DNA of 64,000 nt. Origin: Vicinamibacterales bacterium (GTDB lineage Bacteria > Acidobacteriota > Vicinamibacteria > Vicinamibacterales > 2-12-FULL-66-21). Location of the stretch: the NCBI GenBank assembly GCA_036496585.1, contig DASXLB010000039.1:92560-156559 (forward strand), in the 5' to 3' direction. Shown one piece after another: positions 56,348 through 64,000 of the stretch (the stretch's first letter is position 1; every line of letters begins with the position of its first letter). The notes under the pieces are model-generated. The model made no database searches. It saw only the letters and a program-made list of their open reading frames with translations, and was not told where the DNA came from. Both the position numbers and the translations under genes were made by a program.

Positions 56348-57289
56348 ATGCCAGTCACCGCACCATTGATCATTTTTGTCATCATCGCGTGCTTCTTCAT
56401 CTACTCCTGGTTCAGGAGCGTGTCGCAGGCGACGGTTGCGGTGATCACCGTGTTCGGCAAGTACAGCCGGATCATGCGCGAGGGGCTCAACGTCAAGCTG
56501 CCGTGGGAGAAGGTGTTCCAGCGGTTGTCCCTGCAGAATCGCGCGCTGCAGCTCGAGTTCCAGGCGATCACCCAGGATCAGGCCAACGTCCGGTTCGCGA
56601 CCATGGTCCTCTACGCGGTGGCGAGCGCCGACGAGGAGAACATCAAGAAGGCGGTGTTCAGCTTCGCCACGCCGCAGGAGTTCCAGCTGGCGCTGCAGCG
56701 GACGATCGACGGCTCGATCCGGCAGTTCGTGGCGACCACCAAGCAGGCCGACATCCTCGGCATGCGCGCCGAAATCGTCGACCACACCAAGAAGAACCTC
56801 GACGAGGTCGTCTCGTCGTGGGGCTACGTCGTACGCGACATTCAGATCACCGACATGACCTTCGACAAGGAGATCATCGATTCCATGGCGCGGGTGGTGT
56901 CATCCAAGAACCTGCTGGCCGCCGCCGCTAATGAAGGCGCGGCCCTGCTGGTCAAGCGCACCAAAGATGCCGAGGCCGAGGCGGCCTACCGGACCATCGG
57001 CGCCGAGGCGGACAAGAAGGCCTCGGCGTTGCGCGGCGAGGGGCTGGCGCTGTTTCGCAAAAACATCGCCGCCGGCATGAAGGATGCGGCCGAGAGCCTC
57101 AAGGAGGCCGGCGTTGACAATAAATTTCTCTTGTACCTGGAATACACCGACGCCCTGAAATACGTCTCCGAGCACTCCCAGGGCAAGGTGATCTTCATGG
57201 ACAACGGCGCCGCGGCGTCCGCCCGGGTGATGCAGGGCGTCGTGGGCATGATGACCGAGACGCCCGGGGCAGGGCTCCCGCCGGCGTGA
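56348..57289 (+). CDS. SPFH/Band-7 family protein
   Basis: 313 residues, ATG preceded by GGAGGAAC. N-terminal TM (LIIFVIIACFFIYSWF), then the SPFH/Band-7 domain: TVAVITVFGKYSRIMREGLNVKLPW, LSLQNRALQLEFQAITQDQANVRF, FATPQEFQLALQRTIDGSIRQF, and WGYVVRDIQITDM. A helical C-terminal part has the usual AxAxAEA spacing (VKRTKDAEAEAAYRTIGAEADKKASALRGEGLALFRK). These are membrane-microdomain scaffolds of the stomatin/prohibitin type. There is no adjacent NfeD gene. It is the last gene before the apparent change in DNA origin at about 57.3 kb. Confidence 0.93.
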   Translation: MPVTAPLIIFVIIACFFIYSWFRSVSQATVAVITVFGKYSRIMREGLNVKLPWEKVFQRLSLQNRALQLEFQAITQDQANVRFATMVLYAVASADEENIKKAVFSFATPQEFQLALQRTIDGSIRQFVATTKQADILGMRAEIVDHTKKNLDEVVSSWGYVVRDIQITDMTFDKEIIDSMARVVSSKNLLAAAANEGAALLVKRTKDAEAEAAYRTIGAEADKKASALRGEGLALFRKNIAAGMKDAAESLKEAGVDNKFLLYLEYTDALKYVSEHSQGKVIFMDNGAAASARVMQGVVGMMTETPGAGLPPA

Positions 57290-57484
57290 AACCCGGTTTT
57301 TTCGCCATTCGGCCCCATTGTCTGGGTAGCCGTGGCAGTTCGCAGCACGCGTGTAGGCGATGCTGTTAAAGTAGTGCCGGGCACGGTGCCTTGGCCGGCA
57401 CGTAACTAACTGATTAACTTACGATCGCATTGCTGTGAAATGTAGGATTATTGCGACAGGGCGCCATGCGCCAGGGAGCGGGAC
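57290..57484. other. gap at an apparent change of sequence origin
   Basis: 195 bp without a gene. TTTTTT after an incomplete stem (near 57300) may end the SPFH transcript. It then contains TAACTAACTGATTAACTTA (57402-57420), an AT-rich run unlike the rest of the window. Gene content and translation-start style differ on either side. Confidence 0.4.
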
Positions 57485-58627
57485 ATGAGTGGCAGCGGCT
57501 GGGATCACGTGACGCGCAACTGGACGACAACGCTGATGTTCGCGTTGACCTTTGCCGTGGCCGTCATTGGCGTCCCCTGGTACGGCATTGCGCATGGCTT
57601 TCACGCCACGGCCTGGATCCTGTTCGTGCTGCTGCTCGGCGCCAACGGCATGTCGATCACCTGCGGCTACCACCGCCTGTTCGCCCATGCCACGTACGAA
57701 GCCCATCCGGTGCTGAAGGTGCTGTATCTGCTGTTCGGCGCCATGGCACTGCAGAACAGCGCCCTGGTCTGGGCCGCGACCCACCGGGTACACCATCGCG
57801 AGATCGACGACACCGAACTGGACCCGTACAGCGCCCGCCGGGGATTCTGGTTCTCGCACATTGGCTGGATGTTGAAGAACTACCCCAGCGGCGATCCAGA
57901 TTTCAGCGTCGTCAGGGACTTGCAGCGTGATCCTCTGGTCAGCCTGCAACATCGCTACTACGTGCCGCTGGCGCTCGCCATGAATTTTGGCCTGCCGTTG
58001 CTGCTGGGCTGGGCCACGGGCGATGTCCTGGGTACTTTCCTGCTGGCCGGGGTGCTGCGCTTGGTTGTCAGCCATCACTTCACCTTTTTTATCAATTCTC
58101 TGGCACACATGTGGGGCATTCAGCCCTATACCGACGAGAACACTGCCCGCGATAATGGAATAGTTGCGTTACTGACGTACGGTGAGGGTTATCACAACTT
58201 TCATCACATGTTTGCGCACGACTATCGCAACGGCGTGCGCTGGTGGCAGTGGGATCCGTCGAAGTGGTTCATCAATGGCATGCGCTGGCTGGGACTGGCT
58301 CGCAATCTGAAGACGGTTCCGTGGTTCAAAATCCAGCGGGCCTTGCTCGATACACAGTTCCGGCGTGCCGAAAAGCAGCTGGCGGGCCATCAGCCGGGAC
58401 ACGCGCATATCGAACAGTTGCGTCGCCGGGTGGCCGAGGAGTACGAGGCATTTTGCCAGGCGGTCGCGGATTGGACGCATCTGCGCGAGCAATGGTTGGC
58501 ACAGACCAAGCGCGCCATGATCGAACGCTGGGAGCGCTCGGCGCTACAATCACAACTCAAGGAATTGGAGTACGGGCTGCAATTACAGTACCGTCGAATG
58601 CGAAGGCTGCGGGCGCAACTCGCCTAG
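57485..58627 (+). CDS. membrane fatty-acid (acyl-CoA) desaturase
   Basis: 380 residues, ATG preceded by GGGAGCGGG. Membrane-bound di-iron desaturase: His boxes GYHRLFAH (HxxxxH), THRVHHREID (HxxHH) and YHNFHHMFAHDYRN (HxxHH), spaced correctly around TM segments (MFALTFAVAVIGVPWYG, FVLLLGANGMSITCGY, FFINSLAHMWG). It probably introduces a delta-9 double bond. The C-terminal 90 residues are basic and coiled-coil-like, an extension beyond the usual length. First gene of a lipid-modification run with the cyclopropane synthase and a flavoprotein. Confidence 0.92.
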   Translation: MSGSGWDHVTRNWTTTLMFALTFAVAVIGVPWYGIAHGFHATAWILFVLLLGANGMSITCGYHRLFAHATYEAHPVLKVLYLLFGAMALQNSALVWAATHRVHHREIDDTELDPYSARRGFWFSHIGWMLKNYPSGDPDFSVVRDLQRDPLVSLQHRYYVPLALAMNFGLPLLLGWATGDVLGTFLLAGVLRLVVSHHFTFFINSLAHMWGIQPYTDENTARDNGIVALLTYGEGYHNFHHMFAHDYRNGVRWWQWDPSKWFINGMRWLGLARNLKTVPWFKIQRALLDTQFRRAEKQLAGHQPGHAHIEQLRRRVAEEYEAFCQAVADWTHLREQWLAQTKRAMIERWERSALQSQLKELEYGLQLQYRRMRRLRAQLA

Positions 58628-58657
58628 CGGTAACGGTTCAATAAAAAGGGGAAGACC

Positions 58658-59935
58658 ATGGACGCCGCCTCCGAGACCGAGGAGCTTGCGACGCCTAACA
58701 GCACGGCTCCCATCGCTCGCGTGCGACGCGGAACCTCCGTGGATGCGCGACTGGTGCGCCGGCTGCTGGGCATTCTCGGCAATCCTCCGATCGAATTTCT
58801 GTTGCTGTGGACCGGCGAGCGCATCGCCGGCTCTGGCGCTAGCTCCGGCGGCGCGCCACCGGTGCAGGTGCGCATTGCCGATCGCGGTACGCTGGTCGGC
58901 CTGCTGAGTGATCCGCGGGTGCGGTTCGGCGACGCCTATAGCGCCGGCAAGATCGAGGTCGAGGGCGACTTGGTGCAGCTGCTGGAGATCATCTATCGCA
59001 GCTTTCCGGCCAGCACCAATGCCGGCTCGATGGCGCGGCGGATCGGCCGCTGGCTGCACAAACCGAGGCGCAATACCTTGCGCGGTTCACGCAGCAATAT
59101 TCATCGCCACTACGATCTGGGGAACGATTTTTACTCGCTGTGGCTCGGCGAGACCATGGCGTATACCTGCGCCTATTTTCCCACCGCCGAGGCCAGCCTC
59201 GAACAGGCCCAGGTCGCCAAAATGGATCATGTCTGCCGCAAGCTGCGGCTGAAAGCCGGCGAGAGCGTGGTCGAGGCCGGTTGCGGCTGGGGCAGCCTGG
59301 CGCTGCACATGGCCAGCCGCTACGGAGCGCGCGTGCGCGCCTTCAACATCTCCAAGGAGCAGGTGCGTTACGCGCGCGAGCGCGCCCGCGAGCAGGGCCT
59401 GGAAAAGCAGGTCGAATTCGTGGAAGACGACTACCGCAATATCACCGGCCGCTATGACGTGTTCGCCTCCGTAGGCATGCTCGAACACGTCGGACGCGAG
59501 AATTATCCGGAGCTCGGACGTGTGGCGCGACGCGCGCTGACCCCCGAAGGTCGCGGACTGATTCACTCGATCGGCCGCAACTGGCCTGCGCCGCTGCATC
59601 CCTGGATCGAGCAACGCATTTTCCCGGGCGCCTACGCGCCATCGCTGGGAGAAATGATGCAGGTATTCGAGCCCTCGAGTCTGTCGGTGCTCGACGTGGA
59701 AAATATTCGCCTGCATTACGCGCTGACGCTGCGCCAGTGGCTGGCGCGCTATGAAGTCGCGTTGGGCAAGGTGCGCACCATGTTCGATGAGTTCTTCGTG
59801 CGCATGTGGCGGCTGTACCTGGCCGGCTCGATCGCGGCATTTGAGACCGGCACCTTGCAGCTGTTCCAGGTGCTGTTCACCACCCAGGAAAACAACCGCA
59901 TTCCGCTGACGCGCGAATATATGTATCCGCGCTGA
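58658..59935 (+). CDS. cfa: cyclopropane-fatty-acyl-phospholipid synthase family
   Basis: 425 residues, ATG preceded by AGGGGAAG. N-terminal lipid-binding domain about 30-135 (EFLLLWTGERIAG, RFGDAYSAGKIEVEGDLVQLLEIIYR). SAM methyltransferase part about 140-410: HYDLGNDFYSLWLGETMAYTCAYF, VVEAGCGWGSLALHMA (SAM loop), FNISKEQVRYAR, FASVGMLEHVGRENYPEL and RTWRLYLAGS-type end (MWRLYLAGSIAAF). Acts on double bonds in membrane lipids. The flanking desaturase would make its substrate, and the following FAD protein may reduce the product. Confidence 0.93.
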   Translation: MDAASETEELATPNSTAPIARVRRGTSVDARLVRRLLGILGNPPIEFLLLWTGERIAGSGASSGGAPPVQVRIADRGTLVGLLSDPRVRFGDAYSAGKIEVEGDLVQLLEIIYRSFPASTNAGSMARRIGRWLHKPRRNTLRGSRSNIHRHYDLGNDFYSLWLGETMAYTCAYFPTAEASLEQAQVAKMDHVCRKLRLKAGESVVEAGCGWGSLALHMASRYGARVRAFNISKEQVRYARERAREQGLEKQVEFVEDDYRNITGRYDVFASVGMLEHVGRENYPELGRVARRALTPEGRGLIHSIGRNWPAPLHPWIEQRIFPGAYAPSLGEMMQVFEPSSLSVLDVENIRLHYALTLRQWLARYEVALGKVRTMFDEFFVRMWRLYLAGSIAAFETGTLQLFQVLFTTQENNRIPLTREYMYPR

Positions 59936-59952
59936 GCGCGGCGGCAGCGGAC

Positions 59953-60948
59953 ATGCGCAGCGCCGAGATCATCGTCGTAGGCGGCGGCCCTGCGGGTTCC
60001 GCGGCTGCCCACCGGCTCAAGCAGACCGGTGCCGACGTGCTGGTGCTCGACAAGGCCAGCTTCCCGCGGCCCAAATTGTGTGCCGGATGGATCACCCCCG
60101 AAGTGGTGAGCGATTTGCAGCTGCAGATCGACAACTACCCGCACCGCTTCCTGAGTTTCCGGCGCCTGCATTGGCACCTCAAAGGCCTGCGCCTGCCCAT
60201 ACCGTGCGTACAGCACTCGATCCGGCGTTTCGAGTTCGATGCGTGGCTACTCGAGAGGAGCGGTGCGCCGGTGCTGCAGCATGGCGTCAAGAGCATCCGC
60301 CGCGACGGCGAGGACTACGTACTGGATGAGGCGTTCCGGTGCCGCTACCTGATCGGCGCCGGCGGCACTTCCTGCCCGGTGTACCGGGCGCTGTTCCGCG
60401 ATGCCATGGCGCGCGTGCGCGGTCTGCAGACCGTAACGTTGGAATTGGAATTTCCCTATGAGTGGCGGGACGGGGACTGTCATCTGTGGTTCTTCGAGCA
60501 CGGCTTACCCGGCTACAGCTGGTACGTACCCAAGGCACGCGGCTGGCTCAATGTCGGTGTGGGCGGCATGGCGGCGCGCCTGAAGCAGCGCGACGAGGAC
60601 ATCTGGCTGCACTGGCAGCATTTTGCCGATAAGCTGCAGCGACAATTTCACATCACCGTGCCCGAGGCTCCTTCGGGCTACAGTTATTATCTGCGCGGTC
60701 CGACCCGCCTAGGGCGTCTCGATAATGCGTTTCTGACCGGCGATGCCGCGGGACTGGCCACGCGCGATTTGTGCGAGGGCATTGGCCCGGCGATCCGCAG
60801 CGGTCAACGTGCCGCCGATGCCATCGTCAACGGCGGTAGCTATGCGCTCGACGGGGTGACGGGGGCCAGCATGGGCGGTGGCCTGATCAGTCGCTGGATG
60901 GACTGGGCCTTTACCCGCGGCGCGAACGAGCCAGCCGCGGCCCATTGA
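59953..60948 (+). CDS. FAD-dependent oxidoreductase, geranylgeranyl-reductase-like
   Basis: 331 residues. IIVVGGGPAGSAAAHRL is the FAD-binding glycine motif, PRPKLCAGWITPEV matches the 'K.CG' substrate-loop region of the geranylgeranyl reductase group, PYLIGAGG-type YLIGAGGTSCPV the second FAD contact and AFLTGDAAGLATRDLCEGIGPAI the GD box. These enzymes reduce isoprenoid or fatty-acyl double bonds, or oxidise lipids. Its place right behind the desaturase and CFA synthase suggests a lipid substrate. Start 59953 is 15 nt after the cfa stop. Confidence 0.87.
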   Translation: MRSAEIIVVGGGPAGSAAAHRLKQTGADVLVLDKASFPRPKLCAGWITPEVVSDLQLQIDNYPHRFLSFRRLHWHLKGLRLPIPCVQHSIRRFEFDAWLLERSGAPVLQHGVKSIRRDGEDYVLDEAFRCRYLIGAGGTSCPVYRALFRDAMARVRGLQTVTLELEFPYEWRDGDCHLWFFEHGLPGYSWYVPKARGWLNVGVGGMAARLKQRDEDIWLHWQHFADKLQRQFHITVPEAPSGYSYYLRGPTRLGRLDNAFLTGDAAGLATRDLCEGIGPAIRSGQRAADAIVNGGSYALDGVTGASMGGGLISRWMDWAFTRGANEPAAAH

Positions 60949-60962
60949 GCTGCGCGTGGCGA

Positions 60963-61817
60963 CTACGCGTCCAGGGCCTGTAGCCGCGCGCGCTCCCGTG
61001 CCTCGGCCGCCTCGCGCTCGGCCTCGATCTGGGCGAGCACCGCCGCCACGTTGGCCGCCCTGGTATCGCGCGTGAACTGGCCGGTCAATGGGGTATCGGC
61101 GGTGAGGTCGCCGGCCTCGTAGCGCTTCCAGATTTCGTGCGCATAGTCGGTCGCCAGTAGCTCGGGCGCGGCGCGCGCGAAAGTGGTGCGCATATTGAGC
61201 ACATCGCGCTCGAGCATGCGCCAGGCATTGTTGTTGCCCGCGGCGTTGACGGCCTGCGGCAGATCGATGATCACCGGTCCCTGGGTGTCCAGCAGGACGT
61301 TGAACTCGGACAGGTCGCCGTGGACCAGGCCGCTGCACAGCATCAGTACGATTTGCGTGATCATGAAACCGTGCCACTGCCGGGCCTGTTCCGGGCTCAT
61401 CTGCACCTGGTTGAGCCGCGGCGCCGGCTCGCCGTGCCGGTCCACTACCAGTTCCATCAACAGCACGCCCTCATGCACCGCGTGCGGCCGGGGTACGCGT
61501 ACGCCGGCCCGGGCCAGCTGGTAGAGGGCCTGAATCTCGGCATTCTTCCACTCGGCTTCCTGGACCTTGCGGCCATAGCGTCCACGCCGGCCGACGGCGC
61601 GCGCATCACGGCTGCCGCGGGCCTTGCGGCCTTCCTGGTACTGCGCGAGCTTGTGGAAACCGCGTTGCTCGGCCTCCTTGTAGACTTTGGCGCACAGCGT
61701 CTGGCCGCCGCCAGTGACGATGTACACCGAGGCTTCCTTGCCGCTTTGCAGCCGCCGGACGACCGTGTCGACGAGGCCATCCTCGACCAGCGGTTGCAGG
61801 CCTTTGGGTACTTTCAT
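60963..61817 (-). CDS. RIO-type serine protein kinase
   Basis: About 284 residues from ATG 61817 (MKVPKGLQPLVEDGLVDTVV). RLQSGKEASVYIVTGGGQTLCAKVYKE contains the P-loop equivalent and Lys, GVLLMELVVD the hinge, SGLVHGDLSEFNVLLDTQG the catalytic HGDLSxxN and VIIDLPQAVN the metal Asp. Basic insert QEGRKARGSRDARAVGRRGR. It resembles RIO1-like kinases of Proteobacteria. It is convergent with the flavoprotein gene and has no obvious partner. Confidence 0.93.
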   Translation of the reverse strand: MKVPKGLQPLVEDGLVDTVVRRLQSGKEASVYIVTGGGQTLCAKVYKEAEQRGFHKLAQYQEGRKARGSRDARAVGRRGRYGRKVQEAEWKNAEIQALYQLARAGVRVPRPHAVHEGVLLMELVVDRHGEPAPRLNQVQMSPEQARQWHGFMITQIVLMLCSGLVHGDLSEFNVLLDTQGPVIIDLPQAVNAAGNNNAWRMLERDVLNMRTTFARAAPELLATDYAHEIWKRYEAGDLTADTPLTGQFTRDTRAANVAAVLAQIEAEREAAEARERARLQALDA

Positions 61818-61920
61818 GCGGCGCGCAGTGTAGAGCAAACCGGGCCAAACGGTCCGCGGCGTGATAAATTGTGCGGGTCGCGCGCGGGCGCGGGAGCCGC
61901 CACAGGATCAATCGAAACGA

Positions 61921-63225
61921 ATGACCGACCAGGCAGGGCTGCACGCCGAATTGCAGGCGTTGGCTGAATATCTGTCGCAGCGACGCGAAGAGATTCTGCG
62001 CGCCTGGCATGATTCGCTCGCCACCGATCCGGAACTGGCCGCCTTTTCCAGTCTGTCGCGCGCCCAGTTCAATGATCACATTCCGGCGGTACTGCGCGGT
62101 TTCGAGCACCGCCTGCGCACGGCCGATTCCCCCGACGAGGGACGGGCGGCGGCGCTGGAGAACGTCAGTGCCGCCGAACACGGGTTGCACCGCTGGCAGC
62201 AGGGCTACGATCAACGCCAGACCATGCGCGAATGGGGACACCTGCAGCAATGCCTGCTCGCGGAGTTTGAGCAATTCAGCGCCAGCCAGCCGCAGCTCGC
62301 ACAGCGCGTCATGCCGATCGCGCGCCGGGCGCTGGCGCGCATGTGCAGCGATGGTGTGATCGAAAGCGGCACGCGCTATCTGCGCCTGCAGCAGGCGGAA
62401 GCGGCCTCGCGGCTGCGCGACCTGGAGCAGGCGGTGCGCGAGCTGCAGCTGCTCGAGCAGCAGCGCGCGGAGGGTTGGCGTCAGGCCGCCCACGACCTGC
62501 GCGGCTCGGTGGGTGTCATCAGCAACGCCAGCGTGCTGCTCAATCGCAATCTTTCCGAACCGCAGCGCACGCAGTTCTCACAGATTCTGCAGCGCGGAGT
62601 GAGCACGCTGCACACGTTGCTCAGCGATCTGATCGACGTGGCGCGGCTCGAAGCGGGGCAGGAGCGGCGCCGTATCAGCCAGTTCGACGTGGCGCAGGTA
62701 TTGCGCGATTTGTGCGAGACCATGCGCAACGTGGCCGCGGAGCGCAATCTGTTCCTGCTCAGTCAGGGGGCGGAATCGCTGGCGGTGTTCGGCGATCGTG
62801 CCAAGGTATTGCGCATCGCCCAGAACCTGATGCTCAACGGCCTGAAGGCCACGCAGCAAGGCGGCGTGCGCGTGGTCTGGGAAACGCGCGAAACGCATTG
62901 GCTGTTGAGCGTGCAGGACACGGGTCCGGGATTCACGCGCGGCTCGGCCGCACCGCTCGAGGATCAGCTGCAGCGTGCCACCATCGAGTCGCATGCCGTG
63001 GACGCGGCCGGCGCCGGTCCGACGCCGGAACCCGCGGCCACGCTTGACTCGCAGTCCGGGCATCAGCCGCCGAGCGCGCTGGCGGGAGAAGGCATTGGCC
63101 TGTCGATCGTCAAGCGGCTGTGCGAGTTACTCGATGCGAGCCTGGAACTGGAAACCGAGCCCGGGGCCGGCACCACCTTTCGCGTCAGCTTTCCGCGCGC
63201 CTATCCCAAAGACGCTTACGAGTGA
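61921..63225 (+). CDS. cytoplasmic sensor histidine kinase
   Basis: About 434 residues from ATG 61921. No TM segments. The N-terminal 150 residues (LSQRREEILRAWHDSLATDP, HIPAVLRGFEHRL) resemble the RsbRD-N type four-helix sensor domain. A coiled linker leads to WRQAAHDLRGSVGVISNASVLLNR, the H-box with His phosphosite. ATPase domain: LRIAQNLMLNGLKAT (N-box), VQDTGPGF (G1) and GEGIGLSIVKRL (G2), with a long low-complexity insert between G1 and G2. No response regulator gene is adjacent, so the pathway is orphan here. Confidence 0.9.
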   Translation: MTDQAGLHAELQALAEYLSQRREEILRAWHDSLATDPELAAFSSLSRAQFNDHIPAVLRGFEHRLRTADSPDEGRAAALENVSAAEHGLHRWQQGYDQRQTMREWGHLQQCLLAEFEQFSASQPQLAQRVMPIARRALARMCSDGVIESGTRYLRLQQAEAASRLRDLEQAVRELQLLEQQRAEGWRQAAHDLRGSVGVISNASVLLNRNLSEPQRTQFSQILQRGVSTLHTLLSDLIDVARLEAGQERRRISQFDVAQVLRDLCETMRNVAAERNLFLLSQGAESLAVFGDRAKVLRIAQNLMLNGLKATQQGGVRVVWETRETHWLLSVQDTGPGFTRGSAAPLEDQLQRATIESHAVDAAGAGPTPEPAATLDSQSGHQPPSALAGEGIGLSIVKRLCELLDASLELETEPGAGTTFRVSFPRAYPKDAYE

Positions 63226-63226
63226 G

Positions 63227-64000
63227 TCAACGACCGGTCCCGGAGCCGCGACCGGAGCCCGCACTGCCCACCACCTCTCGCCAGGCGCGCGCGCCCTTTG
63301 CCGCCAGCAGCCGTGCCGGCTTGGACTCTTCCGGACTGAGGAATTCAAGCACCGGCTCGCCGCGCTTGGAGTGCGCGGCCACCACCTTCAAAGAGACCAG
63401 CGTGGGCACGGCGATCACGATTCCGGCCACACCCCAGAACCAACCGCCAAACCACAGCGCCAGGAAGACGATGATGGGATTGAGTTTCAATCGCCGGCCG
63501 ACGATCAGCGGTTGCGCCACCTGGCCTTCGATGGTGGCAAGCGTCAGGTAGCTCGCGGCCACCGCCGCGACGTGTCCGCCGCTGCTGAAGGTGACGAAGG
63601 CCACGATAGTGAGCAGCACCAGCGTGGTGGCCGATCCCACGTACGGAAAGAAATTCAGCAGCGCCGCGACCGTGCCCCACAGTACCGGATTGGGCATGGA
63701 TAATGATGACATGACGGCGGCGGTGGCCACGCCCAGACCCAGGTTGATGAGAGCGATGCCGCCGTAGTAGCGCCCTAATTCACTGCGCACGGCGGTGATG
63801 ACCGCCAGCGTGCGCGTGGACTTCAGCTCGATCGCCAGTGCCGAACACATGCGCGCGAGCATAGGCGGACCGCCGGCCAGCAGAAATAGCATGAGCATGA
63901 GCAATGTGACGACGCCAACGAGGATCGAGCGCGTCTGATCCAGCAGCTGCACCGCCACGGGGGTGCGCACCTCGGCCGAGGAGGCATCACCCGCCGGCGC
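63227..64000 (-). CDS. AI-2E family transporter, 5' end outside the window
   Basis: At least 257 codons. The frame stays open to the window edge, so the start is missing; GTG 63970 is not the true start. Long TM segments (SILVGVVTLLMLMLFLLAG, YYGGIALINLGLGVATAAVM, TVAALLNFFPYVGSATTLVLLTIVAFVTF, IIVFLALWFGGWFWGVAGIVIAVPTLVSLKVV) and the PLIVGRRLKLNP motif define the AI-2E/PerM family. Family roles include autoinducer-2 export and Na+/H+ exchange. Convergent with the histidine kinase gene (1 bp apart). Confidence 0.9.
   Translation of the reverse strand, partial: APAGDASSAEVRTPVAVQLLDQTRSILVGVVTLLMLMLFLLAGGPPMLARMCSALAIELKSTRTLAVITAVRSELGRYYGGIALINLGLGVATAAVMSSLSMPNPVLWGTVAALLNFFPYVGSATTLVLLTIVAFVTFSSGGHVAAVAASYLTLATIEGQVAQPLIVGRRLKLNPIIVFLALWFGGWFWGVAGIVIAVPTLVSLKVVAAHSKRGEPVLEFLSPEESKPARLLAAKGARAWREVVGSAGSGRGSGTGR

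Noticed and set aside
1-64000. CRISPR arrays, rRNA genes, replication origin, insertion sequences
   Set aside because: No regularly spaced repeats, rRNA sequence, DnaA-box cluster or DDE/HUH transposase was found on reading both strands.

Overview
The window is GC-rich, gene-dense bacterial DNA. Two FtsX/MacB-type 'ADOP' orphan permeases (one paired with a PadR regulator), a TIGR03436-type VWFA protein, carboxypeptidase-regulatory/HEAT proteins and Tat-exported carbohydrate esterases together point to an Acidobacteriota host, probably Vicinamibacteria-like. This placement is inferred from gene content, not from a marker phylogeny. The last 6.5 kb (about 57.3-64 kb) reads instead like a proteobacterial segment.

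Layout. (1) 1 to about 7.1 kb: right end of an integrative element. It carries orphan secreted proteins, a PD-(D/E)XK-like protein, two excisionase-like HTH proteins and a tyrosine recombinase whose stop lies 11 bp from the 3' end of tRNA-Gln(CTG). (2) 7.2-22.6 kb: housekeeping and accessory chromosome: class V aminotransferase, S1-domain RNA-binding protein, cysteine-synthase-like enzyme, RecQ, methyltransferase, HTH-GAF protein, membrane acyltransferase, a VWFA/HipA-like/DUF3037 operon, an ECF42-type sigma factor coupled to a YCII/DGPF protein, an ADOP permease and a DUF488 protein. (3) 22.7-26.3 kb: a translationally coupled LRR protein, ATP-dependent DNA ligase and LigD-type polymerase. 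(4) 26.6-31.6 kb: two SDR dehydrogenases, two TIM-barrel isomerases and an MFS carrier, likely sugar catabolism. (5) 31.8-43.3 kb: DUF305 and LVIVD proteins, a pectin-directed esterase pair, PadR+ADOP with a striking inverted-repeat operator, a nucleoside-kinase-like protein, DUF4390, a beta-lactamase-fold protein lacking its catalytic Ser/Lys, and an outer-membrane barrel.

(6) 43.36-51.42 kb is the most unusual part: eight tightly packed co-directional genes encoding a vWA lipoprotein, a PspA/IM30-like (ESCRT-III superfamily) coiled coil, a membrane-anchored ABC substrate-binding protein fused to an OmpA peptidoglycan-binding domain, an ABC permease, an ABC ATPase, a membrane hairpin/coiled-coil protein, a tandem AAA ATPase with a degenerate first module, and a 95-residue helical protein. 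I read it as an envelope-spanning machine coupling an ABC importer-like core to a PspA/AAA membrane-remodelling pair. Its function is unknown from sequence. (7) 51.4-57.3 kb: EF-P, a MacAB-like ABC exporter, PilT with a duplicated-domain partner, and an SPFH/Band-7 protein. (8) 57.5-64 kb: fatty-acid desaturase, cyclopropane-fatty-acid synthase, geranylgeranyl-reductase-like flavoprotein, RIO kinase, histidine kinase and an AI-2E family transporter cut by the window edge.

A recurring theme in the 7-52 kb part is a TAnnnT -10-like hexamer ending only 5-9 nt before the preferred start codon, which suggests many leaderless transcripts and decides several start sites. No rRNA, CRISPR array or replication origin was seen.
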